Assembly (NCBI GenBank): GCA_009192285.1
Contig: WBVU01000011.1
Location: 1,918,668-1,982,667, forward strand
Length of the DNA: 64,000 bases
Source: Morchella semilibera
Taxonomy: Eukaryota > Ascomycota > Pezizomycetes > Pezizales > Morchellaceae
Direction: 5' to 3'
How positions within the stretch are numbered: position 1 is the stretch's first letter; each line of letters opens with the position of its first letter. The translations under genes were made by a program, and so were the position numbers. Positions 46,487 to 58,400 of the stretch are shown in pieces. The notes under the pieces are model-generated. The model ran no database searches. It worked only from the letters and a program-made list of their open reading frames with translations, and was not told where the DNA came from.

Positions 46487-47805
46487 ATCTGTCAACCGGG
46501 GGGGACGAATTGACGAATCCACGATGAACGGGAATGCGTTGTTGGTTGGCGCGTGGTGGAGGCCAATTTTATTAGGGTTCTCTCTCTCTCTCTTTTTTTT
46601 TTTTTTTTTTTTTTCGTTATCTTGTACGCACATGGGGTGGAGGCGGGGCGTTCAGGACATTTTTTGTAGCGTTTGGGTGATTATGTTTCTTCGACTTTCT
46701 CTTTCTCTTTAGGCCATTTTTGTTTTTTGAGAGGCTACACGAGAAAACTCTTTCATTTCTTTTAATGATGATGTATAAGTACATACATATACTCCCTAGT
46801 AGTAGCTATGATTTGATGCTTTTTGTCCTTTTCTTTTTATTTATTGTCTTTGGCTTTCTTTCTTTTTTTCTACCCAGCATTTTGTTATCTTATTTAGCAA
46901 ACAAAAACACCGTAGGTTAGTAGGCCCCCCAATTTGAGGTAATCCATATTTTTGATATGACATACATTTATCTACAATCTCTCTGGTCAGAATCTGCCAG
47001 ACTGTCAAGCAAAGCGCCTTTGGCCATCAAGAATCATATCCAGCTTAAGCTTCCCTCAGGTTCTTCTTCCTTTTCTCTTCCCCCCACGAATATCGTCTCT
47101 ACTCCCGTTTTCATTTTTCTAGTCTGTACCACAACGGGTAGCACTGGCACGTTGCTCCGCGCGTTCTAGAAGCTGTATCTTGGCAGGCTCCCTCTTCGAG
47201 ATGCCAATTCCGGAATCTTCCTGATTGGGTTGGGTCGGGTTGGTGCGGTTCCTGCGGTTCCTGCAGAGCAGATGCACGACGGGTTGTCACTCACTTGTCA
47301 GGCAGACATGCCGACCATGGAAGGGGTGGTTTCGGATGTGATGTGATGGAGATGGAGATGGAGGGATGGAGATGGTCATCGTGCTAGTGGGAGAGAGGGG
47401 GCTTTCATTTTTGGTTTACATATCCGCATACAAAATACAATGTTTACAATTAATTTTCGCCGAAGTGTGGCCTAGTGGTGATTCACTAGACTACATACCG
47501 ATGACACCAAGGTTCAAACCCAGGTGGGAGCGGTGATCAGAATGCCCAACATGGTAGCGACGCTCTTGAGGGATGATACTGATCACATAAGTCTTTTGTC
47601 ATTTGTCTTTTGCGTGTTTGAGGATTAGATTGATACATGTATCTTATCGCTTGGGCAAATACTCTCTATTTAAATAAACATTAGACTCTTTTCCCTATCC
47701 TCCCATCAAAAAGACGTCTTTTGCCGCGCAAAGGGCCCATTTTATTAACTATGATATTACACGCGTCGCTTACATAATCCCTTCGCTTTCTCCTATCCCG
47801 TAATA
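46487..47805. other. gene-free stretch with a possible tRNA-derived SINE
   Basis: Downstream of the regulator a pyrimidine-rich stretch with a long poly-T run (about 46590-46613) probably lies near the transcript end. GGATGGAGATGGAGAT-type tandems occur near 47345-47375. A tRNA-like promoter pair is listed separately. No gene is supported. Confidence 0.5.
47468..47521 (+). repeat. tRNA-like A/B boxes, possible SINE head
   Basis: TGGCCTAGTGG (47468-47478) is a full match to the polymerase III A-box consensus and GGTTCAAACCC (47511-47521) is a good B box, spaced as in tRNA genes. The seven bases before the A box (CGAAGTG) have no complementary partner after the T-arm, so no acceptor stem forms and this is not a functional tRNA. 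A tRNA-derived SINE is the likeliest reading; its tail and ends are not defined. Confidence 0.5.
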
Positions 47806-48382
47806 TTATTCCCTGAATAATAAATTGGTTACCACACCCGGGAAAACTCTACCTCCATTGTTCAACGCGGCGTACATGCAGTCCACCAGGATGGAATAAT
47901 CCTTCATCCATCTCTCTTTGGCTTCACCCATCGTATGAAAGAGTACATCCATCTTCTCTGTGATCTGAAAGTCCCATCGTAGATGAGCATTTGCCAGGAC
48001 TCTCCGGTTGTAATCAAACCATACACAACCCCTCCACCATTGTAAGATCTCTTGCATCTTTCAAACACTGTTTCATAGCCTCTCCAGTAGAATTCATGAT
48101 AAGGACGAACCTATCTTCCCCCACGGAAACCCGGTCAATCACAACAAATTCCCCTATGCCTCCTGTCTCATTGTCTATGGATACAATCTCTTTCTCCCTC
48201 CGTAAGCGTACGTTGCGTCCCGTCTTGCGTCCGAACTCGGTGACTACCGGACCGATGATGTACAACGCCAAGTCACTAACTTTGAAATCTGGATCTGCCT
48301 CCATAGGGTACCCTTCTGAGGTCTTCCATCGTGAGGCCGAGTCTCTGCTCGAATGGTCGTCTTCGAATACGCAGTCGTCCAC
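47806..48382 (-). pseudogene. broken copy of a fungal lineage-expanded protein family
   Basis: The minus strand carries two open blocks. The upstream one includes GEAMKQCLKDARD and the downstream one EKMDVLFHTMGEAKERWMKDYSILVDCM. These recall a large family of unknown function that I associate, from memory, with Pezizomycetes genomes, where the two blocks lie in one frame separated by a Gly-rich VVYGF-type segment. Here the similarity passes through more than one frame between them, so the copy looks decayed. An intact frame-preserving intron is not visible in that gap. The family assignment is from memory and weak; the coding signal and its disruption are seen directly. Confidence 0.5.
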
Positions 48383-49817
48383 TTCAACTTGTTATCGTCA
48401 CCCATCCTATGTATGTTAATGCGTCAGTGTTATTTCTCGCCGACCGTAGGAATAGAGACTCACCTTCTGTATCGTCTAGGGGATTCCGCTCACAAGTACC
48501 GGCTCTGTCCCTCTGTTTTCATAAAAAAAAAACAGATTAGATTAGATTAGATTAGATGTCTTGGCACTATGGCTAAGCCACCGTTGTCGTGCAGTGTTCC
48601 ACTATGGTTACTCCTTCCCTCATACAGTGTTCGTATCCCCACTTGCGTTGGGGCCCCTCCTTATAAAAAAAAATATTATTTCCCGTCGACTGCGACTGTA
48701 CCTACATGTCTCTATGTGCCACAGTCAATAACCCCCCCGCGCCGCATCCATCGTCCCCCTAGTTCATCTCCGCCAAACCGCTGTGTATGTTATGTAGTAT
48801 GTAGCTGGGCGGTTACCTATCCGGCCGCGCTGTTTCGTAGCTTGTAGTGAGGTAAGCGGGACTCGGCAACCCCAAGCAGCGATGGTAGACCGTAGACCAG
48901 TCCAGTCCCAGCCACCCAAGCTGTGTGTGTTGTTTTTCTTTCTGGAGCGAGACACAGCGGTGATTACGAGGATGAGACCCCCCCCCCCCCCCCGGCTAGA
49001 TCGCGTCGTGCCTTGCAGCCAGGGTATCTACGGTACTAATCGTTCTCAGTTCGAGGGAGAAAAAAAAAACATCCATGATGGACGGGTTCACGCCTGTTTG
49101 AGAATTGGTTGTGCTGCGTCATTTGTGCAACCAGCTTGATTTTGTTTTGTGCAGGGGGACGGACGTTCTGTTCTTGTCCTTTTTTTTTTTACCAGCCTTC
49201 TGATTTTCGGACAGGGCAGGGAACGTGGGGATGGAAATAGATACATTATATATTGGGCGCCCTCTTTCTTTTCTTTTCGTGGTGTATGTGTGCTGATGTA
49301 TGTTGGAACGATTGTATTTTGTATGTTTTCTGTGACGACTCGAACGAGATACTAAGCTATCACGATTTTAACCAACGGAACGAGACGAGACGAGACAAGA
49401 CGAACTGTCAACGTGCTACTGTTCTGTTCTGATCTGACCTGATCTGAGACGAAAGACGAAAGACGAAAGACGAAGAACGTACCTGAACGATTCAAAGGTT
49501 ATACGAACGGACCGATTCTACTCCTTTCACGACGTCTTGACGTATTTTAAGCGGAGATTCCGAATTCTATTGCCCTCACGAAGGAATATCGATTAATGAG
49601 ACATTAACGGAACATTCTACGAACATCTACGAATTACTTGAGCGTCGTTGTTGTTAACTTGTGATGATTGTTTGACTGCTATACGTACGAGATATCATTG
49701 TCACTTTTTACGCCTTCAGACGATCACGAATCAAGAATCACGAGAATTACTATCACGAACACTTGATACTATACCTACTCTATCTACACATCCCAAAAAA
49801 CAACCAAAAAACCCAAA
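48383..49817. other. gene-free stretch, promoter of the small secreted protein
   Basis: It includes an (ATTAG)n run at about 48535-48556 and a 15-base poly-C run near 48979. The 400 bases before the secreted-protein ATG are rich in ACGA words and probably form its leader. No other gene is supported. Confidence 0.5.
49377..49478 (+). repeat. (CGAGA)n and (GAAAGAC)n short tandems in the upstream region
   Basis: About four units of CGAGA (49381 onward) and, 50 bases later, three to four units of GAAAGAC sit 340-440 bases upstream of the ATG at 49818. They are probably in the promoter or long leader. Confidence 0.8.
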
Positions 49818-50381
49818 ATGCACTTCACCGCCCTCTCCACCGCCCTCCTCTCCCTCTCCCTCCTCCTCACCCCCACCCTCGCCAACCCCTTCCCCGCCGC
49901 CCCCACCACCCCCATAATCCACGGCCTCCACATCCGCGCACCCACCCCGCAAACCACCTGCGCCCCCAACTCGGGCACCTCCAACACCGGCTGTGGTAAC
50001 TCCGGCGTCGGCAACTCCGGCACGGGCAACTCGGGCGTCTGCCTCTCGGGGACGGGCGAGTCGGGGGTCGGCGACTGCAGCGTCGCCGCCGAGGCCGTCG
50101 CAACAAGCGTCTACGTGCTGCAGTCGGCCACCACCGTCTTCCTGGTCTCAACGGTCACGGTCGAGGGCGCATCCGTGGTCACCACCGTCCAGAGCGTCTT
50201 CCAGGCTGGTGCCACGGCGACGCAGACTATCGTCGTGGACGACGGAAGGTATAATCGCCCTGGGTGTGCGTACTGGCGCACGCAGGGGTATGTGTGCTCG
50301 GATGCGGGGAGGGGGGTGGAGGTGTCGAGGTGGGCGGCCGCGGTGCTGGTGGGGGTTGTGGCGGTTGTGGCGGTGTTGTAG
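49818..50381 (+). CDS. small secreted or GPI-anchored protein with N-S-G repeats, 187 aa
   Basis: A single exon encodes 187 residues. Residues 1-22 are a clear signal peptide (MHFTALSTALLSLSLLLTPT, then LA). Residues about 50-90 hold a repeat built on NSG-x-G: GCGNSGVGNSGTGNSG, then LSGTGESGVGD, with four cysteines nearby. The middle is Val/Thr-rich (TVFLVSTVTVEGASVVTTVQS) and suited to beta structure. A further Cys pair brackets RYNRPGCAYWRTQGYVC. The last 16 residues are hydrophobic (WAAAVLVGVVAVVAVL) with no basic tail, fitting a GPI-attachment signal. I recognise no family. Cell-wall protein or small secreted effector-type protein are both possible (inference). Codons are very GC-rich at third positions. 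The start is supported by the signal peptide and an AAAAATGC context. Confidence 0.75.
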   Translation: MHFTALSTALLSLSLLLTPTLANPFPAAPTTPIIHGLHIRAPTPQTTCAPNSGTSNTGCGNSGVGNSGTGNSGVCLSGTGESGVGDCSVAAEAVATSVYVLQSATTVFLVSTVTVEGASVVTTVQSVFQAGATATQTIVVDDGRYNRPGCAYWRTQGYVCSDAGRGVEVSRWAAAVLVGVVAVVAVL

Positions 50382-51160
50382 ATGGGAAGGTACGTACATT
50401 GGGCTGGGTTGGGTTGGGTTGGGGTATAATAAATGAGGCATGGCGTTTAATGTTTTTTGTCTTTCTTTAGTTTAATTGTATAGCCTTTTTATGGACTTTA
50501 TGTGTTTATGTTTACGGCTTCGTGTTAATGTTTTATGCTTCATGTCTATAAGTTGTTGATATATGTCTCTTTTTTTTTTCTTGCTTAGCTCTCTACAATG
50601 GGGCCAGGCATATCATGGGTGGAAAGCTACATATGAAGTATCTATTGCGTATTTAGTATAAGGTGATTACTACATACATACTTATATATAATACGATTTA
50701 CACTGCAAGCCAGCTGATCCACTGTTAATGAATGAGTTTACCAACCCATATATATATATACATATATATCTTCCACCTAAATCCAGTGCACTCTTTAATT
50801 TAATACATCATATCTGGACCAAACCACCCATCCGTTGTTGTCGTTGCTTTCATTCCCCCTCCATAAAACACAACGCGGCGACGTCAATGATCACAACCAC
50901 CTCATTCCGTGCCTTCACCACACATCACTCGCCCACACCGCCCACCACCGCGCATCACCCGCCCCGGATCCCCCGCTAACCCACCGCAACCACCAACGTC
51001 AGAGCCTCATGAGGTCACCCGCCACCCGCGGAGTTCTAGAACAGAATGATGAAATAACCACGCATTGCCTCCCCCCCCCCCTCCCCTATCATAGATACAA
51101 AAGTACGTCCCGGCCCTCGAGTTTCAGACCAGAAAAAAAATATAGAATTATATATCAATT
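50382..51160. other. intergenic stretch
   Basis: The 3' flank of the secreted protein and the promoter of the SDR-like gene. (TA)n runs near 50745 and a poly-C stretch near 51070-51082 are present; no gene is supported. Confidence 0.5.
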
Positions 51161-52913
51161 ATGGAGACGATCAGGAAATCGTTGCAGGCGATCAACATCA
51201 CCAGCCCTGACTCGGAGGGGGACGAGGATGGTGGCGAGAATCAGGGACAGCAGCAGCAACGGCGGGAGGAGGAGGAGCATGAGCATGAGCATGGGTATGA
51301 GCCGCTAGGGGCTGGTGATAGGGTTCTTCTTATGGGTAATTACTTTTGCTACTACTATACGCGGAGGAAAAAATGGGCACATCGCTAATTATTGTAATAA
51401 TACGAATTTTTAAAAAACTATATAGGCGCTAATGGGTTTATCGGGGGCCACATTCTGAAAACGCTTTTGGAGGAAGGACTCAAAGTCAAAGCGGTCGTTG
51501 GCACCCGCAACGAGGAGATGATGGTTAGGCGCCTGTGCACTGGGAGCGAGGAGCGGGTTCAGGTCATAATTGCGGGTGGCGGTGTTGTGGGGGATAAATC
51601 TGTAGAGATTATGAGTGGTGTTTCCGGGGTTTGTCCCCCCCCCCCCAATTGAGTTTTGTGGGGGAGGTTATTCTTACTTATGCCAGAAGTAGGCCGTCAT
51701 CACTGCCTGTCCTCACCAAAACTGGGATCAAAGGCAGGAGTCCAATATCGTTGGAATATTGGACTCGATGCGCGATCATAACCCGATGATCAGACGGGTT
51801 ATCCTCACGTCCGTTATGAATGACCTCAACAGAGATCGAGAAAGTAGTGATTGGGACCCTGTATGCGCCCACTCTCCTCTCCCGCCTTGGGCAATAAAAC
51901 CCAAGACTAACTAACCGCCATGTTAGACTGCAGCCGCAGCCCTCAAAACCTTGCCCCCAAAAACACCAATAGAGCGTGCGGCGTGGAAATATATATCCGC
52001 CCACTCCCCAAACTTCACTCTAGCATCCGTTATTGTGCCGGCCCTGTTCGGGCCCTCTGCTCACGACCCGCCCAAGACCGAGCCCGCATCCGAGATTCTC
52101 CGTTTCATCAGAGGCACTAGCGGCACAGTCCCCATAAACACCATGGGACCATGGTCAGACGTAAGAGACGTTGCCAGAGCACATGTTGCAGCGCTGATGA
52201 GAGGGGGCGCCAGCGAGAAGGCCGGGGGGGACCGCTTCTTTGCCGTTGCGGGGATGTACAACTCCAAGCAGATCTGCAAGGTTGTTGAAAAGTGGTTCCC
52301 ACAGCTTATCGCGGAGGGGCGGACCCCGAGGTCCGGCAGCGTTCCAGGCGCATTCGAGGAGGAGATGTGGGAAGACGGCATGTTGGGTAGCCGGTATGAG
52401 GGTGACAATAGGGTGGCTGGCGAGCTGGGGGTTAGTATGAGATGCCTGGAGGAGTCTGTTGTCGATACTGTGGAGAGCCTATTGAAGTTCGAAGAGGTGG
52501 TCAAGGGACACGGCAAAGGCGTGGCTCTGGAGGCGGGGGTAACGCCAACTGGTGGCCCAGGACCATCTCGCCATCTGAGTAGTTGTACGTGCGGTGAGTG
52601 CGCGACTAGGACTAGGCACAGGAGGACCAGTGTGGATGAGTTGGACGAGAGTACCTTGGAGGAGGGCGTGGACAAGGATAACCTGTACACACTTGTGGAG
52701 CAGGCATACGAAGGCTCGGTATCGGGCATGGAGCCTGCTACCTCCAACATCCCACGTAGCCTTGCGGGAGGTGAGGCCATATGTGTTTGTGCCCCCGGGG
52801 ATCAGTGTACCTGTGCAGAACGGGGAATAGTGGAAGAGCAACCAATGAGGACGAGGAGGATCAGTGTTGTGTTGAACAAACCTGACACGGGGGAAATGTT
52901 GCGCCACTCGTGA
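51161..52913 (+). CDS. extended-SDR/dihydroflavonol-reductase-like protein with cysteine-rich C-terminal tail, 510 aa
   Basis: Exons 51161-51335, 51426-51628, 51693-51860 and 51927-52913 splice in phase. Residues 1-50 are acidic and Gln/His-rich. The Rossmann motif LLMGANGFIG spans 56-65 and the central block ILDSMRDHNPMIRRVILTSV retains the family serine region. The Tyr-x3-Lys catalytic pair is altered: aligned on KTPIERAAW, Lys194 is present but the tyrosine position is Thr190. The substrate half follows (VIVPALFGPS, PWSDVRDVARAHVAAL). After residue about 360 an extra tail holds seven cysteines: C402-x-C404-x2-C407 and C468-x-C470-x5-C476-x-C478. CxC pairs of this kind bind copper or zinc in fungal metal regulators and metallothioneins. 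A catalytically weak, metal-binding regulatory protein is inferred; a working reductase with another proton donor is the alternative. Intron 2 contains a poly-C run. Confidence 0.82.
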
Positions 52914-53473
52914 GTTTTTAAAGTTTGATGATCATGAGGTTTATTTTTTTTGTAGTTCGTGTTTGTAGGATGTTAATGTATAACTAGTATATATGTAGGC
53001 TATGAGTCGAGGGTCGAATTAATGTCTTGTTGTGTTGATAATTGGTTTCTCTTTCTCATACCCATCCCCTACCAGCAGCTAGCATGCTCTTTTTGACAAA
53101 AATATCATTTACTGTGTCGGTGACCTAAATGAAGCCCGACACACTTCCGTCGAGTGATCTCCTGTGTCCCGCCGGCCAAGACGGATACTGCCGGAAGAGC
53201 CTCCAAACGCCAAGCTGCCAACCCAAACTCGTGCATAACTGACCAAAGTGTGGGTGGTGTGGTGGTGGGTGTGTGCGTGATAAGGGGGGGGGGGCCTTCA
53301 ATTACCTCCCGGAGCAGACACGGGGGTGCTTGGTTTTCTGCTACTAGGTAAAAGAAAACTCCTTGATCCCTATGCTGGCCGGGTGGAGTTGTATGTATCT
53401 ACTATATTAACAGGTATCTAGCCGATCTGCTTTCAAACAAAACAAAAAAAAAACCCTTTCGTTTTTTATTACC
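52914..53473. other. intergenic stretch
   Basis: The 3' flank of the SDR-like gene and promoter of the BTB gene. It holds a G-run near 53286 and no supported gene. Confidence 0.5.
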
Positions 53474-55167
53474 ATGTCCGATCGCGATCCCAATGAAATA
53501 GCCCCGGACCAACAACAACAACAACAACAACCAGGTCAGCCTGCTCAACTTCATGAAGCTCAGCTTGCAATCGATGATGGTACTGCTATCTACAACCCAC
53601 CCACCCACCACCACCACAACCTTTTTTTTGTCCCCCCCTCCCCCTCCCCCCCCTCAGCTCGTGGGAAAACAAATTTAGTACTTACTCGAATAGGCCAAAC
53701 AGATCACAGTGTCGAGCCGGCAAATGACATCACAGAAGAGCCTGCGAATCACTCGTGTGCTACGACTGATAACTCGTCGGATTTGAAAGACTTGTCAACT
53801 CCAGTCTCAACGCCTTCCGTTCACGGGGGTCGTGATGGTGGGTATACACCCCCAAGAATTACATAAATGAGCTTAGGCTTTAGCAACATGGAACATTCAA
53901 CTCAACTAAACGTTCATTCTAGAATCCACGGCAGCGGCGACGGCTGAACAAGAAGAAGAAGAAGACACAAGCAACATCAACAACCCAGATTACAACCCAA
54001 TAGCTACTGTCGATATCGTACCCCATGGCGACCTGATCCTCGAAGTCGGCTCCGACGCTGGCACCGCACGGTTCAAAGTATCGTCCCAGGTACTCTGCAT
54101 AGCTTCGCCAGTGTTCCGCGCAATGCTCGGGCCGTCGTCGAGCTTCAAAGAGGCCTGCGAGCTCCGAGCCTCCGCGGTATCATCAGAGCCATATGTACTC
54201 CAGCTCGGCGAAGACGATCCACAAGCTCTCGCAGTCGTCCTCAACGCCCTCCACCTCCAGGGTTCCAAGGTGCCAATCTCGATATCGTTCCAGAACCTGG
54301 TGGATCTGGCCATCATCTGCGACAAGTATGACTGCGCGCCTGGGGTCACGCTCTGGGCAGATGTTTGGACGGAGGTGTGGAAGAAGTATGCGCTCGAGCC
54401 CGGCTTCGAGAGGTGGTTGTTCATATCGTGGACGTTTGGGATCGACGAGATCTTCATGTCGCTCTCGAAAAAGCTAATCATAGAAGGGGAGTTCGAGTGG
54501 AACAATCCAAGGTGCTTGCTGCTGAAAGGTCATCCCATAGACGATATGCTCATCCCAGAACCTGTTATGGGTATGTTTCCCCCTCCAGCCAGCCATTACT
54601 ATTCCTATTCTCTCCGGCTCACATAGGTCCCAACTAGCATCGATACTTGAGCAACGGAGCAATACACTGAGGGATATGCTACAGTGTACATTATCCTACA
54701 TAGACCGCTACACCCTTGCTTGGGGCCGGACATTCTGCAGAAGCAGTCGAACAGAAAAATGTGATACCATGATTCTAGGTTCCCTGATCCGAGAATTCCG
54801 CTCCAAAGGCTTGATCCCCACCCACGAGGAGTTTCTCCTCCGGAGTATTTCCGACGTAGAGAAAACAATTCGAGGCTTAAAAATCCAGTTCTTCGAGAGT
54901 GTGAGTGAGAGGCAAGAGCCATGTACACCATGGACTTTGCAAGGTCCTGCAACTCCCCCGTACTGTTTCAAACACAAGGAGATATCGAATTGCCCGATGA
55001 CGATGGTGTCGCATGAGGCCACATGTAGTTTTTTGCCCGAGCTGTTTGAGAGGATTGATGATGCGCTGTCCGTGATCGACGGATTGTGCCTAGATGATTT
55101 CAAGTCGTCGGAGGCGAGATCGAGGGAGATTGGAGCGGCGAGATGGGAGTCTTTGGTTTACAAGTAG
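53474..55167 (+). CDS. BTB/POZ-domain protein, 513 aa, 3 exons
   Basis: Exons 53474-53837, 53923-54570 and 54638-55167 give 513 residues. The N-terminus is low-complexity (Gln run at 13-19, His run near 46, Pro/Ser run). The BTB fold begins near residue 150: HGDLILEVGSDAGTARFKVSSQ, VFRAMLG, then the helix LVDLAIICDKYDCAPGVTLWADVW typical of fungal BTB proteins. The C-terminal part is alpha-helical with scattered Cys and His and no known motif. BTB domains mediate dimerisation and cullin-3 adaptor or chromatin roles; which applies here is not visible. Exon 3 could start at 54627 if a weaker donor is used, changing a few residues. The Pro-rich segment of exon 1 ends in a run that resembles a 3' splice site (CCCCCCTCAG at about 53647-53656), so an extra optional intron is possible. 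Confidence 0.82.
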
Positions 55168-55480
55168 ACTTGTGGGGTTTCTAGGTGCATTCCGGAGTAT
55201 GTGCATTTTTGCTTTTGTGGGAAAGTTTAATTGGGTCTTATTGGTTTCATCGGGAGGGGGAGGCTGCGTTCATACATACAAATAATACCATTGAATTAAT
55301 CATTTTAAGAGACAAGACCTTTACGTTCAGTATTGTAGTGACAGAATACTTTTATGGCACTCTAAGGGAAGGGGAGGGGGAAGGGGGATAAATTCTAGCT
55401 AGTTTTCCACGGTGAGACAAAGTATAAAGTCATATTAAGGGAAGATACAAGTTCTACCACAACCGGCAACACAACAACCA

Positions 55481-58400
55481 CTATTCCTCCGCCACATGAA
55501 CGTTTTGTCTGGAGCCTGATAGTACCCGTAAACGTGTACCATCAGGACTAAACATTGAGTCGGGAGTTTCAATGCTAGGGAGTAAAACCTGTAGCAGACA
55601 AATATACTTAGCAATTACAGAGGTATACTGTGCCGGAGCAGCATAAACTTACTGCTCTATCAACGTCATATGGAAGACCTCTGTGACGACCTCGAATCTA
55701 CCTAGTGTCAACATCAAGTTCATTAGTAATGGTCATCAAAGCTTACCTCCATGGCAATGATCACTAGTTTACTGAAGGGAGTAAAGGTGCCGGAGAGTGA
55801 ACAATTGAGCCCGGGATATCCTAAACTAAGACCAACAGTTCCACTTGGAGGGAGTAAGCAGTTTTCTAGATGAGATGAAGGATGTTGTACTTACTAGGCG
55901 CTGACGACTTCAAAGAACACACTGAAAGCAGTGAATGCCTTTAAAGTTCAGTAAGGAAACTACATGTACTTTGGAACTTGGGATAGATGACATACGTAAT
56001 CGTTTGCATCCGCAATACGCCCCCCCTCAGCTACACAGATTAGGAATAGCCCTAGAAATACATACCACAGATCAAATTCGAGCTGTCGTCTGACGTGTGC
56101 CATAATGTATTTCCCTTCATCTCCATCATTTGATTCTGGTGTACTGTTATCGACATATACCCCTAGTGAATGCTCTTCGTATACATTCGTTCTTCTAATG
56201 CTAATCGCAAGCGGAAGGACGGATATATACATCATTACTGTTTCAAGGGTTAGAAGAGTATTCGTAAAAGACCTTTACTAGAGAGTATATCTACCAAGGT
56301 AACTGCATTGAATGCCTGGATGTAGTTCTCCTAAAGGAATAGATGCTGTGCCCGAAGTTCGAGTGGAGACCGCTTGGAAGAACGCATTTACTATTCGGAG
56401 ACCAACAGGGAGAGATTTAACGACGGGGGTTTGATACTATATGTGGGAAGTTCCCATCTACCGTTAATCAACCTTGTTTGGGACGGGGGGCAGAAAACAA
56501 AAATCGCACTTACGTCCAGCACAAGAAACAGAACAATATCAGCAAGATTTAGGCCCTAGTGGCTTTAGCTTTGAAGTTTGGACAAGCAGGGCTGAACATA
56601 TGGAGATACGTACTATCAATATCCCAAAGAGCCACCATGTGGGCTAAAGTAAATGAAAATTAGCTTTTAACCTTGAAATAGATGGTGTGGCTCTGAGATA
56701 TACCCTGCTAGGAAATAACAACGTGAAACATCGGCGAGGGTGGTCAAGGAGGAAATTTAGTTCCTATAATTAATTAACAGCCAATCCAATTATCGATTTT
56801 GTAAGGTTACCTACATCTTTTGTGTCGGTGTACTTTTCTGGGCACAGAACGAATAGAACCCAGATAATAAATCTTAGAAATAGGGGGAATCCGGTATTTC
56901 TGGGGTGGAGATAGTTAGCTGATTTCAGTAGATCTTTTAGGTCTTGTACACGTATTCTCAGTACCCAATCACAATTAAAAGGCCGCAGAAAATTAATATA
57001 AATGCTGCCTTCTGAAAAGAAATGAAAGAATCCGGTGTAAGGGTAAATCCTGTACCGGTATCAGTATTAGCTAAATGCGGGCTAATGCTAAGCACATATA
57101 CTTACCAACATCGTTAAAACATGTCATAGCACTATAAACTCCCCACCAAACTTTGTTCAATGCAAGGCCCTTGACAAGGTTACCATATTCCTCGTTTCTT
57201 AGAACCCAAGGTACAAGGACTATGATGCCAAGAATATGGAAAACAACATAGTACCCTTGTAGTAGAGATTTTAGTATTAGTTTGCAATTTGTAACAAGGC
57301 AAAAACAACTTATGTCTAAAGCTTACCAATAAGAATCCAGGATAGTGTCTTCAACGACCGGTATTCAATACCCCCAAGTTCATTCCGTTGTTCATCGTTA
57401 AGATCGTAGAACTGCGAGTTTCTACCAATACTCGGAGTATACGAGAGATATGGGGTTTTTATTGGTGATGCGGATCTTGAACGGCCACGGCGAGACCTTG
57501 CCATTGATCTCGAAGTCGAATTTTCGCGGCCCCCAAATCTAGATCTGGAGCGTGGTCTGGATCTTTGACTCTCGATACGAGAAATCCCAAGATCATCCTC
57601 TACTGTATCAAGTGAACTTCTGTTCGGTACTGCACCCGATTGTGGAGGCTCGAAGTTAATTGGTCTCTCAATATCTACCCAGCGTTTAGCTTGACCTAGA
57701 AAAATGGGAGCAGCGGAATCACGTACCCTTTTTCTCTTCCGCCCCACCTTCTGCACGAGAAGGAGTGGGTACGTCCCATATGATACGGGTTGTTGTTGGC
57801 TCTGTGATACCAGGTCCATCCAAGGCCGCGCTGGTAGTACTAAGGGCAAATAACCAGAGAAAGTTAGACCGGCATAACTGACAGGATACAGTTGAACTAA
57901 CCTGGCAGCCACGGTATTTGATGTCTCGGTCGTTTGAGTCACACTAACTGGCAGAGGGGGAAGGACAGTGCCAATGTCATTAGGGGACCTTATAGGAGCT
58001 TTGCATGAAATGAAAGGCGTCAGATCACACCAGGTTTAAGTTCAGGGTCACAGAATACACACCTCCTCGCTCAACAACGTAATTGTCCCTAACCACTTCC
58101 TTTGAACGTCGTGCTAAGGAGATCGTACGACGAAGCTCTCGGCTCTCCTTAGATGTAGCCTCCAGGACTATTTTGATACTCTAGTTAGTGCACGAGTGAC
58201 TTTATGGGCACATCGTTCGAAACAAGGGCTTGTAGTACCAATGTGCTTGAAACGCTTTTCGAACCAATGAATTCTAACAAACACAACAATCGTATGAATA
58301 AAAATCGGGGTTGTTATATATGGTATGATGTATGTTATGATCTGCTGGTATGTATTGGTTTTGTTCAGGTCGATGCTTTATTATTTAAGTCAACTTAGTT

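Noticed and set aside
47461-47540. Functional tRNA gene on the plus strand
   Set aside because: There is no 3' partner for the seven bases before the A box, so no acceptor stem.
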